The notes: generated by a model from the letters alone, not told the origin. Counted from the stretch's first letter, positions 16,633 to 24,707 are shown. The stretch is DNA of 34,102 nt from Psychroflexus sp. (GCA_030457805.1 JAKDUG010000006.1:1-34102); one strand, 5' to 3'. Numbers and translations are program-made.

Positions 16633-17676
16633 CTAATCGTTGAAATAAATTGAATTTGATCCTATTCCTGTTGTCAATGTATTGAGAAGCTTTCCTGAAA
16701 AGTCATAGACTCTCAAAGAACTATCTTCCGTAAAACCATTCACATCACTGTAAAATATCTTGCCATTCTCAACAGCAAAACCATAACCTAAAAACCAAGT
16801 TTCATCTTCAACCTGAGTATCAAATAAAGCTTCATCGTTCAATTCTGTGACATTCAAATCATATCCATAAATTTTTGACCCTGCTATAAAGAAAAGCATC
16901 TCATCCTCAATCGTCAGTTTTGACGCGTCTGAAATATCACCGACAAAAGGAAGTGTTTCCATTTCTGTTGCAGTTGACATATTTATTTTTGTGATACCTT
17001 CTGAATGCAATGCATACAGAATTCCATTATCATCAGTCATACTATTCAGAACACCACCAACAGTCAATGTTTTTGTGATCTGATTTGTTGAAAGATCAAT
17101 GACAGAAATTTCATTACCCTGACCAAAAGCAGCGTTTTGTACATATAAAAATCCATCTTCAGCCTTGAGATACTCGATTGGTTTATCAATAGAAACAGAA
17201 GCCCCATATGAAAAATCACTAATGTTATAAATTGCAATATCTTTAGACTGACTGTTTCCTATATAGAGCTTGCCATCTTCAATTTCTGCAAAACGCGGCA
17301 AATTGATATTTTCAGTTAAAGTCGTGATATGCTGAAAATTAAAACGATCAACAACAACAACTTTGTTACTGTTATTCATAATCAAATAGGCATACTCATC
17401 ATCAAATGAAATACTATGGAGAACGTCTCCTAATGTTTCTGAAGGATTTTCTGTCTGGAAAATAGAATTTGTAACCTGAGTCAAGTCTGCATTAATAAAA
17501 GAAACAGAAGCATTAGGCGAACCAAAATTCCCTTCATTGGCAATAATGTACCCAAGATCATATGCTCCCTCTGGCATCTCTGGTGAAAGGCCGTTGTCAT
17601 CATCACTACTACACGATGTTAAAAAAAATCCAATGGTAAGTACCATCATTAAAGGTTTCAAGAAAAAATGTTTCAT
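16633..17676 (-). CDS. Surface beta-propeller lipoprotein (YncE/DUF5074-like, BtuG-like by context)
   Basis: The lipoprotein signal MKHFFLKPLMMVLTIGFFLTSC is followed by the acidic SSDDDNG, the Bacteroidota surface-export signal for lipoproteins. The rest of the 347 aa is a run of about seven propeller-like repeats of the 'v.vid......l' type, such as YAYLIMNNSNKVVVVDRFNFQHITTL and GNEISVIDLSTNQITKTLTVGG. It sits 4 bases downstream of the BtuB-like receptor in a riboswitch-controlled operon. Bacteroides BtuG is a surface propeller lipoprotein that binds B12 very tightly and partners BtuB, so a corrinoid-capturing role is a reasonable inference. It is not proven by sequence similarity here. Confidence 0.85.
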   Translation of the reverse strand: MKHFFLKPLMMVLTIGFFLTSCSSDDDNGLSPEMPEGAYDLGYIIANEGNFGSPNASVSFINADLTQVTNSIFQTENPSETLGDVLHSISFDDEYAYLIMNNSNKVVVVDRFNFQHITTLTENINLPRFAEIEDGKLYIGNSQSKDIAIYNISDFSYGASVSIDKPIEYLKAEDGFLYVQNAAFGQGNEISVIDLSTNQITKTLTVGGVLNSMTDDNGILYALHSEGITKINMSTATEMETLPFVGDISDASKLTIEDEMLFFIAGSKIYGYDLNVTELNDEALFDTQVEDETWFLGYGFAVENGKIFYSDVNGFTEDSSLRVYDFSGKLLNTLTTGIGSNSIYFND

Positions 17677-17680
17677 TTGT

Positions 17681-19519
17681 TTATAAATTTAATGTTAGAA
17701 AAATTTCAAAATTAATGCCTGGCATGGGTTTATATATCATATTCTCATAGCTTCTATCAAACGCATTTTTTAAGCGTGCGCCAATGCCATAGCGCTGATG
17801 CTGACCAAACTTATACTGTGCCGAGGCATTGACCAAAAGATAATCATCAACTTGGGTTTGCGCATTGTTATTGGACTGAGTGTACACTTTCCCATTCAAT
17901 AAAGCCTTGATATCTGCATGCCAATTCTTATAATCATAATTTACGCCAGCTGTGAATTTGTGATAAGGCACATAGATCAGCTGATAGCCAGTTTCTTTAT
18001 TTTCAGAATTTGTATAGGCATAAAGTCCTTTGACTTTAAAGTTGTTTTTACCAATATTAAATTGATAAGACGCAGTTGCTTCTACTCCTTTTGAGCTCAC
18101 CCGATCAGTATTGACAGGTTCCCACAAATTCCCGTTGATAGGCAACCACCGAATCATATCCTCCAACTCAATCTGAAAATAAGTCAATCCAAATTCAAAA
18201 GAATTCAATTTATAAACATAACTCAACTCACCCTGCAGTGAACTTTCCGGTTTTAAATCTAAATTCCCCGCGCCCGGCCAATACAAATCATTGAATGTCG
18301 GTATGCGGTAATTTTTTGAAAAATTAAATCGAAATTCATGTTGCGCGTTCAGCTTGTAGTTTGTTCCTATATTATAGAGCAATGGCGCATTAAAATCATC
18401 TACAAAATTTTGATTGATATGAATTTGATAAAGCCAATCTGGCGTGATATGATGCTTTATAAAAAACTGAACTTCTGTTGAATTCCTTGAGGCATCCTGA
18501 ATTTCGGTACCATCAGCCCAAGTGTAATGATAATTAATTTCGGATTCGAGATAAATATTTTTGTGTGGCTTATACCCCAAACTGGTTTTTCCAATTAAAG
18601 TTTCTGCACGGCCATAAGTCGACTCCTCATCAGTTCCTAATTGTGGGAAGTAAGTATATTTTTCATTCAAATAGGCACCGCGAGATTTCAACCTAAATTT
18701 CTGCCATGAAGATTCCCACAGCAACTGTGATTTAATATTTTTATCACGGTATTTTGTGCGTGTTTGCGTTGGTTCTAAAATTGAAAAGTGACGTTCTCCA
18801 TCATAAATTTCAGAAAAGAAACTTAACTTATGCTGAGACTTAAAACGATAAGATGCATTGGCTGTTGCCGAAAAATGCTGAAGCTGCCCGTTGTCATTAA
18901 AACCTTTTTGATCAGGAAAATCATAGTCATTTGCCGATTCAAAATAATTTCCCCCTAAATGTAAACTGAATTTTTCATCAGAAAACTTATAGTCAACGGC
19001 ATTATTATAAGTCTCAAAACTACCATAACTCGATAAGAGATGAAATTGATGACCTTTTCGAAAATCGAGTTCATTAGTGAGTGCAACGGTTCCGCCAATC
19101 GCACCAGAGCCAAATTGAGAGCTACCTCCACCCGATCGCACATCAATTGATGAATAATTCTGAGGTGAGATTGTATTAAAATCAACTTGTCCTAAAAATT
19201 GAGAATTGATATTAATACCATTCCACAACACAGCCGTTTGCTGAGCAGTTGTTCCTCTAAAGCTTGGTGAAGACACCATCCCAACGCCATTTTCTTTAAA
19301 ATAAATTGGCGTTTCAAAACTCAAAACATCAGTTAATTGTGGGCGGTATTTCCTAATTTGATCTGCATCGATTGTAAGGATACGCTGACCGACAGATTTT
19401 TGAATTAAACGCAAAGGCTTGATCACAACAGTATCGAGCTGTTGTATTTCTTCCTGCTGTGCAAAGCTTAAAGCGGATATTAGACTAAAGGCAATTAAAA
19501 ATTGTTTTTTTATCATCAT
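17681..19519 (-). CDS. btuB: TonB-dependent outer membrane receptor, BtuB-like (corrinoid)
   Basis: A 612 aa receptor. The signal peptide MMIKKQFLIAFSLISALSFAQ is followed by the TonB-box-like stretch QQLDTVVI. The plug domain includes VSSPSFRGTTAQQTAVLWNGININSQFLGQVDFNTI and YSSIDVRSGGGSSQFGSGAIGGTVAL. The barrel has the conserved NYRIPTFNDLYWPGAGNLDLKPESS and closes with a terminal strand, NFEIFLTLNL. There is no carboxypeptidase-like N-terminal extension, unlike SusC, which fits the BtuB/siderophore type. A cobalamin riboswitch directly upstream identifies the cargo as a corrinoid. A propeller lipoprotein follows in the same operon. The start may be either of the first two ATGs. Confidence 0.93.
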   Translation of the reverse strand: MMIKKQFLIAFSLISALSFAQQEEIQQLDTVVIKPLRLIQKSVGQRILTIDADQIRKYRPQLTDVLSFETPIYFKENGVGMVSSPSFRGTTAQQTAVLWNGININSQFLGQVDFNTISPQNYSSIDVRSGGGSSQFGSGAIGGTVALTNELDFRKGHQFHLLSSYGSFETYNNAVDYKFSDEKFSLHLGGNYFESANDYDFPDQKGFNDNGQLQHFSATANASYRFKSQHKLSFFSEIYDGERHFSILEPTQTRTKYRDKNIKSQLLWESSWQKFRLKSRGAYLNEKYTYFPQLGTDEESTYGRAETLIGKTSLGYKPHKNIYLESEINYHYTWADGTEIQDASRNSTEVQFFIKHHITPDWLYQIHINQNFVDDFNAPLLYNIGTNYKLNAQHEFRFNFSKNYRIPTFNDLYWPGAGNLDLKPESSLQGELSYVYKLNSFEFGLTYFQIELEDMIRWLPINGNLWEPVNTDRVSSKGVEATASYQFNIGKNNFKVKGLYAYTNSENKETGYQLIYVPYHKFTAGVNYDYKNWHADIKALLNGKVYTQSNNNAQTQVDDYLLVNASAQYKFGQHQRYGIGARLKNAFDRSYENMIYKPMPGINFEIFLTLNL

Positions 19520-19561
19520 GCTTGCTTATCCCGAACAAATTCATATTTATCATTTCGAAAA

Positions 19562-19735
19562 TAGGCAGGTCTCCTGGCTTGCGTCTTTGTAGTTACCTTC
19601 CCGTTTTAAAAATCAAACAGTGGTTATGAAGTCATTTACAAAGCATTTGTCAATCGTGACAAACTCAGCTTACAGTTGCGGGAACAGCTTCCGATTTTAA
19701 CGAAATTCCCTTTTAATCTCAGACATATTGAAACA
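19562..19735 (-). ncRNA. Cobalamin riboswitch
   Basis: The minus-strand leader of btuB carries the classic B12 aptamer elements in order: AAAAGGGAA, GAAGCTGTTCCCGCAACTGTAA, CCACTG, GGGAAGG and the B12 box AAGCCAGGAGACCTGCC (19580-19564). About 45 bases separate it from the btuB start, with no obvious terminator hairpin, so control may be at translation. It faces only the btuB operon, not the divergent ABC genes. Confidence 0.96.
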
Positions 19736-19759
19736 TGTCAAGAACCAATTTTTCTGCCG

Positions 19760-19767
19760 CAAAACTA
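19760..19767 (-). promoter_or_regulatory. -7 box upstream of the cobalamin riboswitch
   Basis: Minus-strand TAGTTTTG matches TAnnTTTG and sits about 25 bases before the aptamer, as expected for the riboswitch transcript. No clear -33 TTG is present. Confidence 0.45.
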
Positions 19768-19808
19768 AACATTTAAAACTTCCTAAAGTCTATAAATTTA
19801 ATTAATCC

Positions 19809-19816
19809 TACTTTTG
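19809..19816 (+). promoter_or_regulatory. -7 box of the btuFCD-like operon
   Basis: TACTTTTG matches TAnnTTTG, 16 bases before the TTG start at 19833. The -33 region has no TTG. The leader is too short to hold a riboswitch. Confidence 0.45.
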
Positions 19817-19832
19817 CAGAAAATCAATACGT

Positions 19833-20972
19833 TTGAAAAATCATCTTTTTATAATTCTCCTCATCAGTGGAGTTTTGATATCATGTCAAAACAAAAAATC
19901 TCATAAAAATGAGGTTTCAGAATCTTTAGTCCAGGTTGACATTGACTTTGCGAAAGGTTTCGATATTGAGTCACACCCGGATTACGATCTCTTGCACGTC
20001 AAAAATTCATGGCCAAATAGTGATAAAAGCTTCACCTATGTCATCACAAAAAAAGACATTAATTTACCCGAAGATCTCGATTACACCCATCGGATTGATC
20101 TGCCTATTCAAAGAAGCATTGTCAGTTCAACCACACATATCCCTTCCTTGATCCAGCTCGATGTGTTGTCAACTTTGGTCGCTTTCCCTGAGCCTGATTA
20201 CATCTCCTCTCCAGAAGCCAGAAAACGCATCAATCAGGAGAAAGTTATCAACATTGGGAAGAACCAGAAAATCAATACCGAATTAGCAATCTCAACGCAA
20301 GCCGATCTTCTGGTTGGCTTTAGCATGAATGGTGAAAACAAAGCTTACGACTTAATAGAAAACGCTGGCATACCGATTGTTTACAATGGAGATTGGGTTG
20401 AAGAATCACCGCTTGGAAAAGCGGAATGGATCAAATTTTTCGGCGTGCTTTTCGGAAAAAAAGAAGAAGCCAAAATTGCTTTTGATAAGGTCAAAAAAAA
20501 CTATCTAGAGCTGCAAGACTTGGCCAAAACGGCTGATCAAAAACCCAGTATTATTTCGGGGAGCTTATACCGTGATGTTTGGTATTTGCCTGGCGGAGAA
20601 AGCTGGCAAGCCCAGTTTTTTAAAGATGCACAAACTGATTACCTTTACTCAGATACAAAAGAAGCTGGAAGCTTAAGTCTGTCTTTTGAAAGTGTCCTCA
20701 ACAAAGCGCAAAATGCTGATATATGGATTGCACCTGGAAGTTTGACTTCTTATAAAAAAATGATAGACCAAAATCCACATTACCAGAAATTCAAAGCCTT
20801 TCAGGAGAAAGAGATTTACGGTATCGCTGGTCAAAAAGGTGAAACTGGCGGCGTTATTTATTATGAATTAGCTCCAAACCGACCTGATTTAGTTCTAAAA
20901 GATTTGATTAAAATCTGTCATCCTGAACTCATAGAAGATCACGCGTTTGTCTTTTATAACGCATTAAACTAA
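19833..20972 (+). CDS. btuF: ABC transporter substrate-binding lipoprotein (BtuF-like)
   Basis: A TTG start gives MKNHLFIILLISGVLISC, a lipoprotein signal with lipobox LISC, so it is anchored in the periplasm. The body is a helical-backbone (cluster A) binding protein of the FecB/BtuF type: DLPIQRSIVSSTTHIPSLIQLDVLSTLVAFPEPDYI, then KINTELAISTQADLLVGFSMN and ENAGIPIVYNGDWVEESPLGKAEWIKFFGVLFGKKEEA. Length (379 aa) is somewhat long but usual for flavobacterial members. It starts a three-gene ABC operon, divergent from the riboswitch-controlled btuB. On its own the sequence could equally suit a siderophore; context favours corrinoids. Confidence 0.9.
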   Translation: MKNHLFIILLISGVLISCQNKKSHKNEVSESLVQVDIDFAKGFDIESHPDYDLLHVKNSWPNSDKSFTYVITKKDINLPEDLDYTHRIDLPIQRSIVSSTTHIPSLIQLDVLSTLVAFPEPDYISSPEARKRINQEKVINIGKNQKINTELAISTQADLLVGFSMNGENKAYDLIENAGIPIVYNGDWVEESPLGKAEWIKFFGVLFGKKEEAKIAFDKVKKNYLELQDLAKTADQKPSIISGSLYRDVWYLPGGESWQAQFFKDAQTDYLYSDTKEAGSLSLSFESVLNKAQNADIWIAPGSLTSYKKMIDQNPHYQKFKAFQEKEIYGIAGQKGETGGVIYYELAPNRPDLVLKDLIKICHPELIEDHAFVFYNALN

Positions 20973-20977
20973 AACAA

Positions 20978-21994
20978 ATGCAGCTTAAATCGGGTTTATC
21001 AATCGTCCTACTTTTAGTCACTCTCTGTTTGATCAGCTTGAGTTTGGGCTCTGTTAGCATTCCGTTTAGTGATGTTATCAAAAGCTTGACATTCCAAAAA
21101 GTTGACAACCCAACCTGGCATTATATTATTGTCAATTACAGACTTCCCAAAACGATTACAGCCATATTTGTGGGCGGCGGACTCGCTCTCAGTGGTTTGT
21201 TAATGCAGACCTTATTTCGCAATCCACTTGCTGGCCCTTATGTTCTCGGTCTGAGCAGTGGTGCAAGTTTAGGCGTTGCAGTTTTGATTTTAGGCAGTAG
21301 CTTACTCGGCTTGAATTTCGGGAGTTTTCTCAGTGAGCGTTGGCTGATTGTTGTAGCATCGAGTTTAGGAAGTTTACTGGTGATGATTGGTATTTTGGCC
21401 ACGGCCTCACGCATCAAAGACACCATGGCACTTCTGATTATCGGATTAATGTTTGCAAGTTTGACAGGGGCTGTCGTCAATGTCTTATCTTTCTTCAGTT
21501 CTGCCAATGAGCTTCAAAAATATATATTTTGGTCCTTAGGAAGTCTAGGAAACTTGACATGGAGTGAAGTTTCAATATTGGCAATTTGTAGTTTGATAAG
21601 CTATTTGATTATTTTGTTTATTCTTAAAAACTTAAACAGCCTTTTATTGGGAGAAAATTATGCTGAAAGCTTAGGCGTCAATCTCAAACGCAATCGGTTT
21701 CTGATCATTCTTGCCACAAGTATTCTCGCTGGAGCCATTACAGCATTTGCGGGACCAATTGCCTTTATAGGTCTTGCTGTCCCTCACCTGACGCGACAGC
21801 TTGTCAAAACAAACAACCATTTGGTTTTAGTCCCTTCGGTTTTATTGAGTGGTGCAGCTTTAATGCTTATTTGTGATATCATTGCACAACTGCCTTTTTC
21901 AGAATTGACAATCCCAATTAATGCGGTGACATCAATTATCGGAGCGCCTTTAGTCATTTGGCTTTTGGTGAAACAAAAGCACATCAGATTTTAA
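20978..21994 (+). CDS. btuC: FecCD-family ABC transporter permease (BtuC-like)
   Basis: Inner-membrane channel subunit of a type II importer. It has about ten hydrophobic helices and the family motifs RLPKTITAIFVGGGLALSGLLMQTLFRNPLAGPYVLGLSSGASLGVA and GPIAFIGLAVPHLTRQLV. The second is the coupling loop ('G.I.FVGLv.PHi.R') that docks on the ATPase. Length (338 aa) is typical. It starts 5 bases after the btuF-like stop and is followed 1 base later by the ATPase gene. Corrinoid specificity rests on the adjacent btuB-riboswitch operon. Confidence 0.93.
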   Translation: MQLKSGLSIVLLLVTLCLISLSLGSVSIPFSDVIKSLTFQKVDNPTWHYIIVNYRLPKTITAIFVGGGLALSGLLMQTLFRNPLAGPYVLGLSSGASLGVAVLILGSSLLGLNFGSFLSERWLIVVASSLGSLLVMIGILATASRIKDTMALLIIGLMFASLTGAVVNVLSFFSSANELQKYIFWSLGSLGNLTWSEVSILAICSLISYLIILFILKNLNSLLLGENYAESLGVNLKRNRFLIILATSILAGAITAFAGPIAFIGLAVPHLTRQLVKTNNHLVLVPSVLLSGAALMLICDIIAQLPFSELTIPINAVTSIIGAPLVIWLLVKQKHIRF

Positions 21995-21995
21995 T

Positions 21996-22757
21996 ATGGG
22001 AAAATTAATTTTAGACATCCAAAATCTTGATATTGGTTACAACAAAGCGCTTGTTGAAAACATCAATTTCAGTATTAAAAGATCTGAATTAGTCGGACTT
22101 ATTGGCGTCAATGGATCTGGAAAATCAACACTTTTGAAAGCAATCACACAACTGAATTCCCCTTTGAGTGGAGAGATTATTTTAAACGATCGCCCAATTA
22201 CAGAGTACACTTTAAAAGAACGCGCGGCTGAAATGGGCTTGGTGTTGACAAATCCACAAATCAATAAACAGCTTACAGTTTTTGAAACTGTTGCACTTGG
22301 CAGACAACCCTATACAAACTGGCTTGGGTTACTCACAAAACAAGACAAAAGAATTGTCATGAAAGCCATTGACCAAGTCGGGCTCAGAGATAAGACTAAA
22401 AAAAAATGTGCAAAACTGAGTGATGGCCAACTTCAGAAAGTGATGTTGGCTCGTGCAATAGCACAACAAACACGACTGATTATCCTTGATGAACCAACGA
22501 CTCATTTGGACATGTATCATAAGATATACATTCTGAAAATGCTCAAAAAGATTTGTAAAAAAAATAATAAAGCCATGCTTTTTGCAACACATGAAATTAA
22601 CTTAGCACTCCAACTCTGTGATAAGATTATTGTCCTCAACGACAAAAAAGCACATTTTGGCACAACAGAAGAACTGGCAAAAAATCAAGTTTTCACTGAA
22701 CTATTCCCAAACGATTTAATTAATTTTGATCAAGAACAACTGATCTTTAAAGTTTAA
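21996..22757 (+). CDS. btuD: ABC transporter ATP-binding protein (BtuD-like)
   Basis: Cytosolic ATPase of the importer. Walker A GVNGSGKST lies near residues 37-45, the Q-loop region at LVLTNPQ, the signature motif as LSDGQLQK (a variant of LSGGQ), Walker B LIILDEPTTHLD and the switch His in FATHEIN. Gly-to-Asp at the second signature position occurs in this FecE/BtuD group. Length (253 aa) is normal. It completes the btuFCD-like set, and the sulfotransferase-like gene follows after 6 bases, probably on the same transcript. Confidence 0.94.
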   Translation: MGKLILDIQNLDIGYNKALVENINFSIKRSELVGLIGVNGSGKSTLLKAITQLNSPLSGEIILNDRPITEYTLKERAAEMGLVLTNPQINKQLTVFETVALGRQPYTNWLGLLTKQDKRIVMKAIDQVGLRDKTKKKCAKLSDGQLQKVMLARAIAQQTRLIILDEPTTHLDMYHKIYILKMLKKICKKNNKAMLFATHEINLALQLCDKIIVLNDKKAHFGTTEELAKNQVFTELFPNDLINFDQEQLIFKV

Positions 22758-22763
22758 GACACC

Positions 22764-23375
22764 ATGAACGTTTTCATTTTATGCACCGGAAGAACAGGCT
22801 CGGTCAGCTTTATAAAAGCTTGCGAAAACCTGACAAATTTCACAGCCTCACATGAATCGAAATCAGACTTAAATGGGGAACAACGTTTTGATTTTCCAGA
22901 TCAACATATCGAAGCAGACAACAGACTCATCTGGGATTTAGGTCGCTTAGACCAGTATTACGGAAAAGACGCTTTTTATGTGCATTTAACGCGAGATCAT
23001 AACAAGATTGCACAGAGTTTTGAAAAACGTGTTTACTATCCAAATAGCATGATTAAAGCTTATTGTGATGGCATCAAAAAAAAACCAACTGAGAAACTCA
23101 CAAAAGATGAAATTAAGGAATACTCCTATGATTTAGTTAAAAATATAGAAGCTTCAATTGCACTTTTCTTAAAGGATAAACCTTTACAAATAAGAATGGA
23201 TATAGATCAAATCAATACTGATTTTCCAGATTTCTGGTCTGCAATTCAAGGCGAAGGCAAGCTTGGCCTAGCACTTGAAGCATTGACTGAAAAACATAAC
23301 CAATCTAAAAAGAAAAGTTTTTTTTGGTATCATTTAAAAATTAATGCCTTAAAAACCTTAAAATCAATATCTTAA
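22764..23375 (+). CDS. Small sulfotransferase-like protein of unknown substrate
   Basis: A 203 aa cytosolic protein. The N-terminus MNVFILCTGRTGSVSFIKAC is a strand-P-loop-helix like the 5'-phosphosulfate-binding loop of PAPS sulfotransferases. The stretch FYVHLTRDHNKIAQSFEKR resembles the 3'-phosphate-binding motif ('l.RdP...a.S....r') with its Arg and Ser. It is short for a sulfotransferase (usually 250-300 aa) and no acceptor site can be recognised. It lies 6 bases after the BtuD-like gene, so it is probably co-transcribed with the ABC importer. Why it is linked to corrinoid uptake is unknown; sulfation of a carbohydrate, peptide or small molecule is possible. A nucleotide-binding protein of another kind is the alternative. 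Confidence 0.7.
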   Translation: MNVFILCTGRTGSVSFIKACENLTNFTASHESKSDLNGEQRFDFPDQHIEADNRLIWDLGRLDQYYGKDAFYVHLTRDHNKIAQSFEKRVYYPNSMIKAYCDGIKKKPTEKLTKDEIKEYSYDLVKNIEASIALFLKDKPLQIRMDIDQINTDFPDFWSAIQGEGKLGLALEALTEKHNQSKKKSFFWYHLKINALKTLKSIS

Positions 23376-23403
23376 CACATTACCATTTTTCATTACTTTT
23401 TAC

Positions 23404-23411
23404 TACATTTG
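23404..23411 (+). promoter_or_regulatory. -7 box of the HNH gene
   Basis: TACATTTG matches TAnnTTTG, 30 bases before the ATG at 23442, and overlaps the alternative TTG start at 23409. That argues against the longer ORF. The -33 region shows no TTG. Confidence 0.4.
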
Positions 23412-23441
23412 TTGATACCCCAAAATCAACACAAGTTAAAA

Positions 23442-23984
23442 ATGGAAAAAGAAAAAGAAATTTGGAAAGAGGTAGAACTCGGCCCTGAGTACAAACAAAA
23501 GCAGAAAATCGAGGTTTCCAGCCTAGGAGGCGCTCGTCGAACCAAACACACCGGCAGGATCTGGCCCATCAAAATCGGGAACATCAATGGCTATGCGAGT
23601 ATCACAATTACCTTAGAAGCTGGCGGGAACCGCTCAAAATATTTACACAAAGTGATCGCTGAGACTTTTTTAGAGAAAGAATCTGATGATCAAGTTTTTG
23701 TGATTCATAAAGATTACGAGAAATTAAACAACAACCTTGAAAATTTAGCTTGGGCTGATAAAAAGCAAAAAGAAAAGCATCAGTTCAAAAATCCTTTGTG
23801 GATTAAAAATTCAAAGAAAGTTAAGAATGCAAAACTAACCGAAGCTAAGGTACGCAAAATTCGAAAAATGGTCAATGATCCAAATCGAACAATGCGAATG
23901 AAAAAAATTGCTGAAAAATTCGGAATTTCTGAAATGCATCTTTACCGCATCAAGAAAGGAAAAAACTGGTCACACGTTAAGTAA
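23442..23984 (+). CDS. NUMOD4/HNH endonuclease-like protein with C-terminal HTH
   Basis: The ATG at 23442 gives MEKEKEIWKEVELGPEYKQKQKIEVSSLGGARR, a NUMOD4-like opening ('iWk.i.gye..Y.vSn.GrvrR'). The HNH core follows: YLHKVIAETFLEK, then VIHKDYEKLNNNLENLAWAD, where the central His, Asn pair and final Asn are retained. The C-terminus (KVRKIRKMVNDPNRTMRMKKIAEKFGISEMHLYRIKKGKNW) is a resolvase-like helix-turn-helix common in free-standing HNH homing endonucleases. At 180 aa it is complete. No intron, intein or phage genes surround it, so it may be a solitary selfish gene or a domesticated DNA-binding protein. It has its own -7 box. Confidence 0.83.
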   Translation: MEKEKEIWKEVELGPEYKQKQKIEVSSLGGARRTKHTGRIWPIKIGNINGYASITITLEAGGNRSKYLHKVIAETFLEKESDDQVFVIHKDYEKLNNNLENLAWADKKQKEKHQFKNPLWIKNSKKVKNAKLTEAKVRKIRKMVNDPNRTMRMKKIAEKFGISEMHLYRIKKGKNWSHVK

Positions 23985-23995
23985 TGAATGACAGA

Positions 23996-24085
23996 GGAAA
24001 AGTTGTCTTAAAGCTTCCATTTGGGTTGAATCATCAGTTTTCAAAAACAGATCAATTGCTCAAGAGTTTTAAGACAACTTTTTCC
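23996..24085. repeat. Inverted repeat between HNH gene and peroxiredoxin-like gene
   Basis: GGAAAAGTTGTCTTAAA (23996-24012) recurs inverted as TTTAAGACAACTTTTTCC (24068-24085) with one extra T, separated by 55 bases. The right arm contains the stop codon and last codons of the peroxiredoxin-like gene. It could fold the 3' ends of both convergent transcripts. Confidence 0.7.
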
Positions 24086-24635
24086 ATTTAATAGAACAGC
24101 CCATAGATGCTTTTTGATACTTAAGAGGCGGCCCGTTAGACAAGATAGCATCTAATGCTCGCCTTAAAGATGTGCCTGAAAGTGTGATGTTATTTTGCGG
24201 ACGCGAATCGTCAAGCTGTCCGTGATAAGTCATTTTCAAAGCATCATCAAACACATAAAAATCGGGTGTACAACTTGCTGCATAAGCTTTAGCTACAGCC
24301 TGATTTTCATCTAATAAATACGGAAATGAATAATCATTTTCACGTGCGACTTCTAGCATTTGTTGTGGAGCATCTTCGGGATAAGCCTCAAAATCAGAAC
24401 TCGAAATAGCAACAAATCCAAAACCAGTGACTTGATAATCATTGGCAACCCTCACAATTTCTTCTTGAACATGCTTGACATAAGGACAGTGATTGGCCAA
24501 AAATATCACGACAGTTCCTTTGTCACCCATGAGTGCTTTAAGACTTAAAGGATCACCAGAAACAACATCATAGAGTTTAAATTCTGGTGCTTTAAAACCG
24601 ATCTGTGGTCTTTTGGGTTGAATGGGAGTTGACAT
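24069..24635 (-). CDS. Thioredoxin-fold redoxin (AhpC/TSA-like)
   Basis: A cytosolic protein of 188 aa with the redoxin domain from APEFKLYDVVSGDPLSL onward. The redox-active segment is FLANHCPYVKHVQEE, a single peroxidatic-type Cys in 'NHCPYVKH', a hallmark of a bacterial redoxin subgroup. The cis-Pro loop reads AASCTPDFYVFD. A Cys in the tail (MGCSIKWKKL) and the Cys before the cis-Pro could resolve the first. There is no signal peptide. It sits downstream of the yajC terminator and is probably transcribed on its own. The physiological substrate is unknown; peroxide or disulfide reduction is inferred from the fold. Confidence 0.9.
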   Translation of the reverse strand: MSTPIQPKRPQIGFKAPEFKLYDVVSGDPLSLKALMGDKGTVVIFLANHCPYVKHVQEEIVRVANDYQVTGFGFVAISSSDFEAYPEDAPQQMLEVARENDYSFPYLLDENQAVAKAYAASCTPDFYVFDDALKMTYHGQLDDSRPQNNITLSGTSLRRALDAILSNGPPLKYQKASMGCSIKWKKLS

Positions 24636-24649
24636 AAGTATTATAAATT

Positions 24650-24681
24650 AAAAAAGCTATCTCGTTAAAGATAGCTTTTTT
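24650..24681 (-). terminator. Terminator after nusB-DUF1573-yajC
   Basis: A perfect 13-base stem, AAAAAAGCTATCT-CGTTAA-AGATAGCTTTTTT, with A/T-rich flanks on both sides. It separates yajC from the downstream redoxin gene on the minus strand. Confidence 0.88.
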
Positions 24682-24707
24682 CAAATTCGTAGATTCAAAT
24701 GAATGAA

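Noticed and set aside
19520-19832. Second riboswitch for the btuFCD-like operon
   Set aside because: I looked for a B12 box on the plus strand; only the minus-strand aptamer is present and the plus-strand leader is too short.
23984-24091. 35 aa ORF (MNDRGKVVLKLPFG...) overlapping the HNH stop
   Set aside because: It is made largely of the two inverted repeat arms and overlaps the redoxin gene on the other strand; nothing supports coding.
22764-24635. Possible defence island or mobile element (sulfotransferase-like, HNH, inverted repeat)
   Set aside because: There is no integrase, transposase, toxin-antitoxin or restriction gene, and the surrounding genes are housekeeping; only the HNH gene itself looks mobile.
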